In this document: in pieces, positions 40,789-56,531 of the stretch | Numbering within the stretch: the first letter of the stretch is position 1 | How the letters are laid out: the number at the start of each line of letters is the position of its first letter | Assembly: GCA_016946835.1 (NCBI GenBank) | Contig: JACVTC010000061.1 | Span: 787,501 to 851,500, forward strand | Length of the DNA stretch: 64,000 bases | Origin: Neocallimastix lanati (nom. inval.) | Lineage: Eukaryota > Neocallimastigomycota > Neocallimastigomycetes > Neocallimastigales > Neocallimastigaceae | Direction of reading: 5' to 3' | The notes under the pieces: generated by a model | Seen by the model: only the letters and a program-made list of their open reading frames with translations | Database searches by the model: none | Told to the model about the DNA's origin: nothing | Translations under genes and position numbers: made by a program

Positions 40789-41179
40789 AAAATAAAATGG
40801 AGGGAAAAACTAATTAAATATTATAATATAATATGCATATAATATTTTAATTTTTATTAAATTAAAATATTTTATTATTTAATTGCTAATATATATTAAA
40901 TAATCAGTTTTAATAAGAAATAACATATAAAAATTGTTTATATATATATATATGATCTAATAAGTATCATTTTATAATAATTGTATAACCAATACATAAT
41001 TTTTAAATATATTTTTTGATATAAAATATATATTAATATAAATTATATAAAATTATCATATTTTATCAAATTTAATCATATCATTTAATCATATTTACTT
41101 AATTTATACATATTTTCCTTTATTTATTTTTTTTTTACAATTACATATATTGAAGGTTCTTTTTTTTTTTTTTTTTTTT

Positions 41180-41218
<39 letters not shown>

Positions 41219-41414
41219 TATTATAACTATTTTAGAATATTTTATTTATTTATACATATTCTCTTTTGTTTTTATTATATTTATTTAATAATTATATTAT
41301 ATACATCTTTCTTTATTACAGAAAAGTTAAAAAAAATTAAAATTAAAAATAAATAAAAGTAATTATTATTTAAACTTTTTCAAATATATATAAAAAAAGC
41401 AATATATAGTTAAT

Positions 41415-41445
<31 letters not shown>

Positions 41446-41775
41446 GAAAATTTATTAATTATGAATCCCTATTTTATGATTTATTTTTAGGTCTCATTAT
41501 GCTATTAATTAATTCGTAATATTTAGTTCTAGCTATTTTTAATGGAACAAAATTGATAAAGTTTACAAAAGTCTATAACCTTTACATTAATCGTGATACA
41601 ACTAAAAGATAAATAGAAATAATCCCGGATATAAAAATAGAATAATAATAATAAGAATAAATTACTTTCAAAATGGTCTATAATTTTCCAGAAACAAAAC
41701 TTTATATACTTAAAAATAACTAATATCCTCAAAATATTTTGACCACTCTCCAGTTTTTATTTTTATTTAGATATG

Positions 41776-41844
<69 letters not shown>

Positions 41845-43140
41845 TTTATTTTTATTTTTTTTATATTAATATTTCAAATTAATAATCTTTTTAATTAATT
41901 CTTACATTTAAAAAAAAAAAAAAAAATAAAAAAAAAAATAACACATAACATAGAAATAAACAATAGTGAATAATAAAAATAGTAAATAATAAAAATAAGT
42001 AAATAAAAATTAAAATAAAAGAAATGTTATATAAAAATTATTACCAATAGATCAACAATTTTTGAAATTTCTATTTATTATAGTAATTTATTTTATTTTG
42101 GTATATATTTAAATAATTAATTGGTATATATTTTTTTTTAATAATAATAATTGTTATTATTATCTGAAATTATTACATAAAAAATATATATGAAATAAAA
42201 ATAATAATAAAGTAGAATGGTATAGCAAAAAAAAAAAAAAAAAAAAAATAGTAAATAACTAAAAAAAAAATGAAATAAAATAAAAAAAATGTAAAGTCAA
42301 TGACTATAGCATTTTAAATTTTTTATTAGTTATGTTATTTTTATTTATTTCATCTTTTAATAGTTTCATAGTATTTATTCGTTTAATAATTATTTAATAA
42401 CTAGTTGAATATATGTTTAGAGAAAAAATAAAAAGTTAAAAAAAAAAAAAAATTAATTTTTTTAAACTTTAATAATTAAAAATCATTAAAAATTCATTTT
42501 TATAAATTTTATATATTTATTTAGTATAAATACATATATAACAATAAAAAATAATAATAATAATATATATTTAAAATAATTAGAATTTTTTTCATTTTGT
42601 TTTTACTTATTTCTATATATCTCATCATGATTTGAAATAATTAACAATTATTTATCTTATTATATTATTATTATTATTATTATTATATTTTATGGAATAT
42701 TTTATATTTATAGTATATCCAAATTTTTCATTTATTAAATTGATGAAAAATATGAAAAATAAAAAAAAAAAAGGTTAAATTCTTCAATCAATGAATTTAT
42801 TAAATATTAAACTTTATTATAATATCATATTTTTAGATATTAATTTTTACATCCAATTATTTTTTTTATTGAATTATTTAATTTAATAAATACATTAAAA
42901 ATAAACTTTTAACATTAGATTTTTTTAATGTAATAATAATAATATTTTTTACGTTGATTAAAATATCATTAAATGAATAATAATTATACTAATATTTTTT
43001 TTATATTGTAGAATTTTTTTTCTTTATATTTTTATTTTTAAAATAATTTTTACAATATCTTGAATTTAATATTCGAAAATAAGAAAGTTAAAATTAAGAA
43101 GTTAAAAAAAAAAAAAAATAAATAAAAAAAAAAAAAAAAA
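40789..43140. other. A/T-rich spacer, no gene seen
   Basis: (TTA)n at 41775-41814 leads into poly(T) at 41815-41842, with further A-runs. The 3' part is the promoter and leader of the 43.1 kb gene; the 36 bases before its ATG are almost all A. Confidence 0.6.
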
Positions 43141-44211
43141 ATGGAGGATCAACCACCAGAAATGAATATTATTACAAAGAATTCACCATCTACAGGAACA
43201 TGTTTCAATAAAGATTTTCCTACGATGCTTGATGGATTTTATACCCAATTTAAAGATACCTTTTTCTTTTCGTATATAATTCAATTTATCTTAATTGCTT
43301 TAATGTATTCCAGAATAGGAAGTGGACAATATTGGAAAATATTATTTTTTGGTTCACTATCTGGTTTAATAGGCTCAATGCTAGAAAATATAACTTTAGC
43401 TTATATATGTCAAGATAATCAAAGAGAGAATTACAATCAAGTATTTACTTTTTTTATAAGTGAATTATTTTGGATATTTACGGAATACTCAATACCCTAT
43501 CTCAACCTAATTAAAATGAAAGCTATTTCGAAGGGAGGTTTAGCTAAATCAATAAGTTATTTAATATATCTTCTTTTTATTCCTTTTGCATTAATGAGAT
43601 TTTCTATTGGTTACAATCGTATGATTAAGGGTTATTTAAATGATAAAAGTATTGAAGTATATCATGGTATTGCTTTTGGGGTAATGGCAGTTGCCGATAT
43701 TCTATGTTCAATATTTATTATTTATTTCATCAAAAAATATAATCAGAGGGTCACATTAAATCCGTCTGGGTTCATGCATTATATTCAACATTCCAGTTAT
43801 ACAATTTTAATTACTATAGATATTGTTGGTGTAATTCTTTCTTTGTTATATATATATGTTAATTTAATAAATTCAAATGGTGCCTTCCTTACAAGTAAAT
43901 CAGTAATACCATTTCACTCTTTTAAATCTGTATTTCATTTAATTTTAGCAATTGATGCATGTCTCTTTAAATACGGCGCTAATCTCAGTTCATCTACTCA
44001 TGGCTCAAGTGATTATAATATTACTTCAAAGGGTCCAGGACCGAGTAGCAACCACGATTTAAATATCAAAAATAATAATTATTATTCAATTGATGTTCCT
44101 ATTCCTCCCAATATTTATCAAATGAATCAATTAAATAATAAAAATAGTAATAATGGAATAATGTTAAACGAAAAATATTCCAACAGTAAAAGTAGATTTA
44201 AGATTCCATAA
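43141..44211 (+). CDS. Orphan seven-helix membrane protein
   Basis: A single exon of 356 aa. I count seven hydrophobic segments at about 41-58, 66-90, 99-121, 137-157, 174-198, 217-243 and 258-277, a polar N-terminus of 40 residues, and a cytosolic-type Asn/Ser-rich tail of about 80 residues. Visible motifs are GSMLENITLAYIC at helix 2, FFISELFWIFTEYSIPYL at helix 3 and RFSIGYNRMIKGY after helix 4. I do not recognise the family: it lacks the class E GPCR blocks of its neighbour and any channel or transporter signature I know. Topology alone is compatible with a receptor. The start is chosen because the ATG is the first after an almost pure poly(A) leader and no upstream frame is open. Hypothetical protein, likely expressed given its clean frame and composition. 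Confidence 0.75.
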   Translation: MEDQPPEMNIITKNSPSTGTCFNKDFPTMLDGFYTQFKDTFFFSYIIQFILIALMYSRIGSGQYWKILFFGSLSGLIGSMLENITLAYICQDNQRENYNQVFTFFISELFWIFTEYSIPYLNLIKMKAISKGGLAKSISYLIYLLFIPFALMRFSIGYNRMIKGYLNDKSIEVYHGIAFGVMAVADILCSIFIIYFIKKYNQRVTLNPSGFMHYIQHSSYTILITIDIVGVILSLLYIYVNLINSNGAFLTSKSVIPFHSFKSVFHLILAIDACLFKYGANLSSSTHGSSDYNITSKGPGPSSNHDLNIKNNNYYSIDVPIPPNIYQMNQLNNKNSNNGIMLNEKYSNSKSRFKIP

Positions 44212-44553
44212 AAAATATGTTAATAGTAGCAATGGAGATTTAAAATATTAACAAGTAGAAAATTTTAAGGTTATTTTAATAAAAAAATAAAAAATAATTA
44301 TAATAACTAATCAAGTAAAAGTAATTATATAATATTTAATTATCGTATAATTATACAATTGTATATCATTATTATTAATATAATAATATAATTGTATAAT
44401 AATTAGTAATAAAATAAAATTATAACTTTAAAGAAAAGAATAAATAAAAAAAATATCTGAAAAATTAACAATAAATTAATAGTTTTTTATTAAAATATAA
44501 TAATTCATATTAATAAATTTAATTTTATATACTAACTAAATTTACAATGATTC

Positions 44554-44591
<38 letters not shown>

Positions 44592-44990
44592 TAAAATTGT
44601 ATGAATAAAATATATAAATTTTATTTCATTTTATTTAATTATATTCCCTTTATATATATATATATATAATTATTTTTATCTTTTTTTTTATTTTTTTTTT
44701 TGTTATATATAAACCTATACCATTTATAAAAAATAAATAAATAAATTATAAAATAATTAAATTTAAATATTCTCTTGAGTATCTGCTGCATAAAAGTTAC
44801 CTTGTTAATAAAATAAATATTTATTATTTATTATTATCTATTAGCTATTTCTTATTATTATTAACATTATTTTATTATTAAATATTTTTTCATTATTAAC
44901 TATTATTTTTTACTATTTTTTATTATTTTTTTTTTATCTTTGAAAAATATTCTAAATATTTTTTAATATTTTATTTTTTTTCTTTATTTC

Positions 44991-45022
<32 letters not shown>

Positions 45023-45381
45023 AAATAAAAATGAAAATTCTTTTTGAATAATTTTTTAAATGCTTTTTTTTCCTTAAATAGAAAAAAAATTGAAAACAAA
45101 AATGAAAGTTCTTTTTGAATATTTTATAAATGCTTTTTTTCTCTAAAATAAAGAAAAAATAATACAATTTAATTTCATAATTAAAATCTAAAAATCTAAA
45201 AACACTTATAATGATAAATAGTTTATGTAAAATAAATCTATATATATATATATTGTATTGTTAATTTTTGTTATTGAATTAAAAATTAATCATATAAAAA
45301 CTATAAAAGTTTTTACATAGTTATTATTTTTATTCACACAATACCATGCTCCTATAAATATTTTTATTGTATTGTTGTACT
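44212..45381. other. A/T-rich spacer, no gene seen
   Basis: It contains a poly(A) run (44556-44589) and a tandem pair of about 90 bp (44985-45060 and 45075-45145, sharing TGAAAACAAAAATGAAA-type sequence with ATTTTTTAAATGC). Confidence 0.5.
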
Positions 45382-46084
45382 TTATTTATAGACTATAGTT
45401 GATGGGGTTTGACCAAAACAGACATTTTTATTTATATATATGCCTAATGTTCTGCTAAATCTTTTGTTGAATGAATTCTTATTTACACAATAACAAGCAT
45501 TAAGTAATAGAGTGTAATTGTTCTTGTCTTCTCTATTTATATTTTCCCCATGTTCTATTAAAAATTTTACAAAATTCTCTTTTCCATGACGACAAGGAGT
45601 AAACAATAATTATTATTCTTATTTCTTATTTCACTGAAATTTGTTTTTTCTTTTTTATATCTATTATATGTTACACTAAAACTTTTTCTGAATTTTTATT
45701 TCTACTTGAGTAGGCAACATGAAATGGAGTTAAACCAATTTTGTCTTATTTATATCTTTTCCATGTTCCACTAAAAATTTTATTATATTCTAATTTCCAT
45801 TTAAATAATGATGTTTGATCTTATTTATTTTCTTTATTTATATTTTTCCAAGCTCAATTAAATATCTTAACAATAGATTCATTTTCAATTTTACAGACAT
45901 TAAATAAATAATAGGATTTATCACATCTATTAAATTGGAATTCATTCAAATTAATTCTAAACTTATATTTATTATTATCAATTTGTTGATGTAAAGTGGA
46001 ATTGGTTTTTGGCGTTTTATTTTTATAAAAATATAGAGTAAAAATAATTTCATTATTATTGTTATTATTATTAGTAATTTTCAC
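45382..46084 (-). pseudogene. Ankyrin-repeat protein pseudogene
   Basis: Read on the minus strand from 46084, an N-terminal piece ends LFNVCKIENESIVKIFN and runs into a stop. In shifting frames, ankyrin signatures follow: LIELGKNINKENK, KFLVEHGKDIN, GLTPFHVAYSS, and finally a longer open piece with TPCRHGKENFVKFLIEHGEN and NYTLLLNAC. At least three frameshifts or stops interrupt it. Ankyrin repeats mediate protein binding; this copy cannot make a full protein. Confidence 0.7.
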
Positions 46085-46342
46085 ATTATTTTTTATTATC
46101 CTAATAATAATATATATATATTATTATTACTATATTCAATTAATATTATTGTTGTTGTTGCAATATTATCGTTAATATATATATTATTAATTTAATATTT
46201 ATTTGTTTATATTTATTTATTTATCGCCCCCTCAAGAACACGGGAATATTGAGGTAGTCACAAGACTTTCGTATACTTTCGCATAAACAGATAATGTTCC
46301 TACTGGATGGCCTTACTGAGTGTTTAGCATTAGCGTTCCGAC

Positions 46343-47643
46343 ATGTATATTGTCAATAATCTTGATCACACTTATAAAAGTAAAAGCAAAGAACCCAAAG
46401 AAGATGATATAGCAATGGTAGACGTTACTATTGAAGGAGTCAAAGGAAAAACATTGATTGATTCTTGTAGTAATTTAAAAATTATTACTAATCAATTCCT
46501 TAGAAAGTTACCTTCTGTATATGAACCTGTTGGAATCAGTCGTGGAAGAATCCGACTAGTAACTATTAATAATGATTATTCTGAAGATTATTTAATCAAT
46601 ATTCCTATACAAATTAATAATTTCCATATGGTGGCTACATGTAGAGTTATAGATAAAGAAGATCTTTTCTTTGATATTTTTATTAACTTAAAAACTCAAA
46701 TGGATCATAAATTGTTTATTCACCCTATTCTTTATAGTCTTTGCCAATTCAATGATAATGGATTTGTTGATGAAATTGCTCCTATAAACAATCAATATGA
46801 AAATGAAGAAAAATTAGTCTGTTTTGTAAAAGCTATTTCTAATGAATCTGTTAAGAAAGAACTTAAGAAAATGGAAGGTCTTCCTCCTCGAGAATATATT
46901 CAAAATAAAAAATTTACCAATACTCTTAATAAAAAGTATCGAGATCAAATAATTAAACTTTTAGAAGATAATATAAATATAATTACTACCTCTTCAGAAG
47001 ATTTAACACCTTCGAACTTATCTCCACATAAAATTCACCTTAAACCTGGTGCTAGGCCAATTAAACAAAAATTTTATAGAATCTCAAAACTTAAAACAGA
47101 TATTCTTAAAGAAGAACATACAAAATTAATAAATAAAAGACTTTTTGAACCCTCATACTCGGAATGGTCTTCACCTATTGTTTTTGTTCCTAAACCAAAT
47201 GGTAAATGGAGAATGTGTGTTGACTATAGAAAAGTCAATAATGCTACAATAAAAGATTCGTATTCTCTTCCAAATATTAACGAAATATTCGATAGTTTAG
47301 ATGGTGTTATAATATTTACTACAATGGACCTTTACTCCGGATATCATCAAATACTTATGGATGAAGAAAGCTTTGAAGTTACCAGGTTTATCACAAAATT
47401 CGGAAATTATCAATTCAAAGTCATGCCTTACGGACTTACTAACGCTCCAGCAACTTTCCAACGTGAGATGAACAAATTTCTCTTCCCTTTCTCTGGTGAT
47501 TTTGTTTTCAACTTCATTGACGATATTCTTATATACTCAAAATCTTTATAACACCTCGAACATATTGCTAAAGTACTCGCTGTTTTCAAAGAACACAAAA
47601 CTAAGTCCAATATTGAAAATTATTTATTTTCAAAATATTTTTG
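46343..47643 (+). pseudogene. Truncated Ty3/gypsy pol (protease-RT)
   Basis: A 402-codon open frame (46343-47551) begins with a retropepsin-like segment (VTIEGVKGKTLIDSCSN; the usual D-S/T-G is D-S-C here). The linker KKMEGLPPREYI follows, then the RT: WSSPIVFVPKPNGKWRMCVD, YRKVNNATIKDSYSLPNINE, FTTMDLYSGYHQILM (motif A), PYGLTNAPATFQREM and FNFIDDILIYS (catalytic DD kept). A TAA at 47549-47551 stops it; the frame then continues HLEHIAKVLAVFKEHKTK to 47643. RNase H, integrase and LTRs are missing, so it is 3'-truncated and inactive. It is the best-preserved relative of the remnants at 9.9-13.3 kb. Confidence 0.85.
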
Positions 47644-48593
47644 AAAATTAGGTTTTTTATTTTTTATCTTTTTTATTTTTTTTTTTTTTGCTGTTGTTAT
47701 TATTGAAAATAAAAAGCAAAAAAGATAGTTATATATATATATACATCTGAATATGAACTTTATTTAATATTTATTTATATATATAAAGTCAAAAAAAATT
47801 TTTTTATCTATTTAATATTAAAATAATTAACTAAAAATATTAATCGAAACAAAACTAAAAATAAAATTTAAAATTTCAATTATGATATATATTACTATTT
47901 ATTTATGTAACTTTTTGTTAAAGTAAAATATTATAGTTCTATATGATAGTATAAACTTATATGATAATATAAACTATATTTATGTATTTATATATATATA
48001 TATCTATTAATTTTATTTAAATTGTTAATTTTATTTAAATTAACAATTTAAATAAAATTAATATGGTATGGCAAAGTATCCAATGAAGATCTAATACATT
48101 TAAGAAAGAGAGTGGAGGCTCTATTGTACTTCTCTCTTATTAATTTCAGTCTAAGAAAAAAAAATTGAAATATTAATAATTATAATGCATTTCATAAAAT
48201 AAAATAAAATTAATAATTATTATTTATTCCTTAATAATTACTATATTATTTATAAATTAAAACTTATTATGCTATAAAAAAATAACCATTATATTTAGCA
48301 TGTATTTTCATTATTTTACATTACATATTAATTATTTTTATGATCATGTATAGATAATAGAATATTATTGAATAAAAATAATAATTATTTAATATTTTTT
48401 TTTTATAAATATATAAATAAAATATAATAAATAGAAGAATATTAATAAAAGAGTCCAGATTAAATAAATAAAATAAAATAAATAATAAGTAGTAGAAAAT
48501 AGTAAAGTATTAATAAAAATGAAAATAAAATAAAAATTATGGATTTAATGAATAGTTTTAATTGTTTATTCAATATTTTTTTATGCTTTAATA
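47644..48593. other. Spacer with a perfect hairpin
   Basis: Arms ATTAATTTTATTTAAATTGT and complement (48006-48028 and 48040-48062, 23 bp each) enclose an 11-base loop. Just after it, 48063-48165 is a GC-richer patch (GAAAGAGAGTGGAGGCTC...) with no frame or RNA signature I can name. The rest is A/T spacer. Confidence 0.6.
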
Positions 48594-49866
48594 ATAAATA
48601 ATAAATAATAAATAATAATAAATAATAAATAATAAATAATAAATAATAAATAATAAATAATAAATAATAAATAATAAATAATAAATAATAAATAATAAAT
48701 AATAAATAATAAATAATAAATAATTAAATAATAAATAATAAATAATAAATAATAAATAATAAATAATAAATAATAAATAATAAATAATAAATAATAAATA
48801 ATAAATAATAAATAATAAATAATAAATAATAATAAATAATAAATAATAAATAATAAATAATAAATAATAAATAATAAATAATAAATAATAAATAATAATA
48901 ATAATAAATAATAAATAATAAATAATAAATAATAAATAATAAATAATAAATAATAATAATAATAATAATAAATAATAAATAATAAATAATAAATAATAAA
49001 TAATAAATAATAATAATAAATAATTGAATAATAAATAATAAATAATAAATAATAAATAATAAATAATAAATAATAAATAATAAATAATAAATAATAATAA
49101 ATAATAAATAATAAATAATAAATAATAATAATAAATAATAAATAATAATAAATAATAAATAATAAATAATAAATAATAAATAATAAATAATAAATAATAA
49201 ATAATAAATAATAAATAATAAATAATAAATAATAATAAATAATAATAAATAATAAATAATAAATAATAAATAATAAATAATAAATAATAATAAATAATTG
49301 AATAATAAATAATAAATAATAAATAATAAATAATAAATAATAAATAATAAATAATAAATAATAAATAATAAATAATAATAAATAATAAATAATAAATAAT
49401 AAATAATAAATAATAATAAATAATAAATAATAAATAATAATAATAATAATAATAATAAATAATAAATAATAATAATAATAATAAATAATAAATAATAAAT
49501 AATAAATAATAATAATAAATAATAAATAATAAATAATAAATAATAAATAATAAATAATAAATAATAATAAATAATAATAAATAATAAATAATAAATAATA
49601 AATAATAAATAATAAATAATAATAAATAATAAATAATAATAAATAATAAATAATAAATAATAAATAATAAATAATAAATAATAAATAATAAATAATAAAT
49701 AATAAATAATAATAAATAATAAATAATAAATAATAAATAATAAATAATAAATAATAAATAATAAATAATAATAAATAATAAATAATAATAAATAATAAAT
49801 AATAAATAATAAATAATAAATAATAAATAATAAATAATAAATAATAAATAATAAATAATAAATAAA
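48594..49866. repeat. (TAATAAA)n heptanucleotide array 2
   Basis: About 1.27 kb of the 7-bp unit TAATAAA with scattered 3- or 4-base unit-length changes and rare AATTGAATAA interruptions. It is the same unit as at 18.7-19.2 kb. The reverse strand is stop-free for 382 codons purely because of the repeat. Confidence 0.95.
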
Positions 49867-50699
49867 TATCAAAGTATAATAAAAAGAAAAAAGAAAATTA
49901 AAATTTAAAAAGAATTATGATATATTAATAGTCATGTATATATAAAACTTTAAAAACTTTAAATGATAAAATATTTTCTTTTTTTAATTAATTAAACTAA
50001 TAATTGCCAAATTTTTCACATTCAAAAATTTAGTGGATTAATTTAAATAATTTTTTTTTAGAATAACTATCATGAACACAATTTATTCGTTAATGGTAAA
50101 TTAAAAAAAATTTAAATATAATAAAATTTCAAAATAATTATTATTATAAATAATAAAATTATCCAATAAATAAAAAGAAAAATAAAAATATAAAAAAAAA
50201 AAAAAATAATAAAAATAAAAAATTGAAAAAAAAAATAATAAATGAATTTAAAACTTTAATTTTAATTTTAATTTAAATTAAAATTATTGTATTTTATATA
50301 TTCACATATAGGAATACTATATAAAACTATTATTTTAGACAATTAGTAATTTTATATTCTTTTACTACTTTAATTTTATATAATAGTTATCTTCGAATTT
50401 AAATATTTGTTAATTTTAATGAATTATTATTTAATTAATATTTAATTAAACAAAAATAATTATAATCATAATAGTTTAATAATATTATAAAGATAATTAA
50501 ATATAAAGTTTTGCTTTTTAAAATTATAAATATTTATATATATATTGATAAAAAAAAAAAAAAGTTTTATTTTGTTAGCATAAAAAATTTTAAAAAAAAT
50601 AAATTATCGAAAATAAAGATTCAATTTTTAAAAAAATATTATATATTCATTTATATAAAAAAAATTTTTTTTATCTAAATTTTTTTCAATTAAATCAAA
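49867..50699. other. A/T-rich spacer, no gene seen
   Basis: No open frame of note. The last 100 bases are the leader of the 50.7 kb gene. Confidence 0.5.
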
Positions 50700-51140
50700 A
50701 TGAAAATTAATTGTATTAATTGTATAGTCTCTGCTATTTGCTTAGCGTATTTTACAACTGCTTTTCCAATTTCAAAATCTTCAGATGTTGATACTATATC
50801 CGTTCTCAGCGTCGAACCGGTCTATACTATTAATAATATCACACCAAATAAAAATATTAATAATGAGGTTAATGCTGAAGACATTGATATAACTTTCAAA
50901 AAGAAGAGAAGTCATAGAAAAGTATTTGCTAAAGGACCAAAAGGAATGTTTAAAAAAGTTCTTAGTAAGGATCCACATAGAATTGCTGCAATTAAAGAAG
51001 AAATTAATAATATTGATGGAGAAGAAATTAGTGATACTGAGGATGAAGCAATTTTACTAAATCGTAGAGAAGCCAAGAAATATCGTTTAAAAGCAAGTAA
51101 AAAGTATCGTTTAAGAAATTCTAAAAAGCCTCAAAATTAA
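50700..51140 (+). CDS. Small secreted basic protein, hypothetical
   Basis: A single exon of 146 aa. A signal peptide is visible at about residues 1-21 (NCIVSAICLAYFTTAFP). The mature part starts acidic/neutral and turns strongly basic: KKKR at 67-70, RR at 122-123. The C-terminus holds a tandem repeat, KKYRLKAS then KKYRLRNS (about 126-141). The Asp/Glu-rich segment 98-116 separates the basic parts. I recognise no family. KKKR followed by S and the dibasic sites would suit Kex2-type processing, so a precursor of small peptides is possible (inference). The ATG follows an A/T leader, and the frame has coding-like composition. Confidence 0.6.
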   Translation: MKINCINCIVSAICLAYFTTAFPISKSSDVDTISVLSVEPVYTINNITPNKNINNEVNAEDIDITFKKKRSHRKVFAKGPKGMFKKVLSKDPHRIAAIKEEINNIDGEEISDTEDEAILLNRREAKKYRLKASKKYRLRNSKKPQN

Positions 51141-51377
51141 GGAGGAAACGTTATAAAAAAAAAAAAAGAACAATTAAAGAAAGAAAAAAATTCTATATTA
51201 TTTATTATAGAATGAAGAGAAAAAATTGTACAATAACTGATTTCTTTTAAAAAATGATAATTTCAATAGATTAAAATAACATGTATTTATAAAAAAAATA
51301 ATAATAAAAATAAATAAAATAAAATAAATATTAATGAAAATAATACTACTACTAATAATAAAAATTTTTTTTTCCTA

Positions 51378-51409
<32 letters not shown>

Positions 51410-52371
51410 TGATTGTTAATTTGTTTGCTTTTAAATTTATTTTTATAATAAATTTTATATATTTATTTGTTTATATATATATATATATATTTTTAATTTA
51501 TCATTATTTATTTATTTTATATTAATATGTAAAATATAAGTTATCATATATTAGAAAATTATTAGATACTTAAATTTATAATATATATATATTCATTTTT
51601 ATTTCTTTTAAAATTATTACAGTTATATATATATTATTTTAATAAAATTATTAAAGTAATATATATAATTATAATCAAGAGAAGTAAAATAAGTTAAAAA
51701 AAAATCGATCTTGAACTTGAATGGATTTATGAAGTAATTTATCTTTAGTTATGAATCTGATATTGATTTTTTTTTAAAATAAAAAAAATTTAAAACTAAT
51801 AAATTAAAAATAAATTTAAAGATTCTATTTGTTTTTTTATTATTTATTATATATTTTGTTTATCAATAATATTTATAATAATAATAATAGTAATACTTCA
51901 GCGGTAGATACTACATTTATTAACATGATTGGCTACAATAGTACATTGTACAAAAATAAAAAAAAATTATTAATAGGAAGAATTCATTTTTAGTTATATC
52001 ATATAAAATGACAATTTACAGTGGCTAAATACTTCAAAGAAAATTAAGGCTAATTTTAATATTCTTTTTTTTATTTTTTAATTTTTAATTTTTAATTTTT
52101 TTTTATTTTTTTTTTTATTTTTTTAAGAAAAAAATTATTTCTCAATTTTATGAATAAATTTTTTATCTCAGTCAATTTTTAATTCTTTAATTTTAGTTTT
52201 TTAATTTAATTAAAATTATTTATATATTTTAATCTTATAATTATTTACATTTTCATTTATATATATAAAAAATTAAAAAAAGAAATAGTATTCTAAAATA
52301 ATTTTAATAAAAGTATCACTATAAAATTATTAAATACCTTAAACAATATATATCAATATATATATATAAAA
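51141..52371. other. A/T-rich spacer, no gene seen
   Basis: Long T and TA runs. A patch at 51898-51950 is less biased but yields only a short frame. Confidence 0.5.
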
Positions 52372-55445
<3,074 letters not shown>

Positions 55446-55702
55446 TTCAATGAAGTGAATACAATTGATAAGGAAAATCCATATATTAGATGAGAATGGG
55501 AAATTGTTAAAGAATATATAATAGTCAAAAATATCTTATTAAAAAATTTCTATTTTTACAGTTCTTTTAAAAATATATATATATAAAGATTCTTAATGAT
55601 TTATTTATTAAATTTATTTTATTAAGTGAAACTCGCAATAATTAATTTCAATATTAAAATTAATATATAATTAATATAAAAGATAAAAAGATAATCATTT
55701 TA

Positions 55703-55738
<36 letters not shown>

Positions 55739-56531
55739 TTTTCATTTTTCATTTTTTATTTTTTATTTTTCATTTTCATTTTTCATTTTATATTTTTTAT
55801 TTTATATTTTTTATCTATTATTTTTTATTTTTTATTAAATTAAGTATTTCATTTTTTTTACTATTTATCATATTTAATAATAAAATAAACTTTTATTTTT
55901 TAGAATATTATCGCTTTTTTTTTTATTGTTATGTAAATGTAAATAATATATGTTTTAAATTTTTATCTCTATAAATAACACCAATAATAATAATAATATA
56001 TATATATATATATATATATTTTTGGATATATTTATTTTATTTTAATTTTATTTCTTATTTCTTATTTTTTTTTTTTTTTCTTTTTTTTGTGCTTATTTTT
56101 TTGTGCTTATTTTTTTTTTTTTTTTTTTATTGTACAATGTGTAACAATATATAAATATAATAATTTAATTCTTTCTATATTTCCTCCCCCTTTTTTTTAT
56201 ATAAAAAGGAAATAAAAGAAAAATTAATTGATGAAATAGAAAAATTAAATAAATAGAGCAATAAATAAAGAAATTTATAGATTTATAAAAATTTTATTCT
56301 AAAATGAATCAAAGATTTAATGAGAAAAAAAAAAAATAATAAATAAATAAATAAATAAATAAAGAAAATAAAACTTATAGAAATGAATTTTTAAAAAAAA
56401 ATGTAAATTAAATTAAATTAAAATAAAATAAATTAAAATTAAAATTAAAAAAATAAAAATATTAATAAAGAGAATAAAATAATAATAAAAGTATTTTTTT
56501 AAATATTATTATTTAAGTGGAAAAAAAAAAA
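55446..56531. other. A/T-rich spacer between convergent genes
   Basis: It holds a poly(T) run at 55706-55736, TTTTTCATTTT-type repeats and no gene. It lies between the 3' ends of the LRR gene (+) and the Cys-rich gene (-). Confidence 0.6.

Noticed and set aside
48724-49872. 382-codon reverse open frame
   Set aside because: It is pure translation of the (TAATAAA)n repeat.
51898-51960. Short coding-like patch (AVDTTFINMIGYNSTLY)
   Set aside because: Only about 20 codons, no splice context or neighbour; cannot be supported as a gene.
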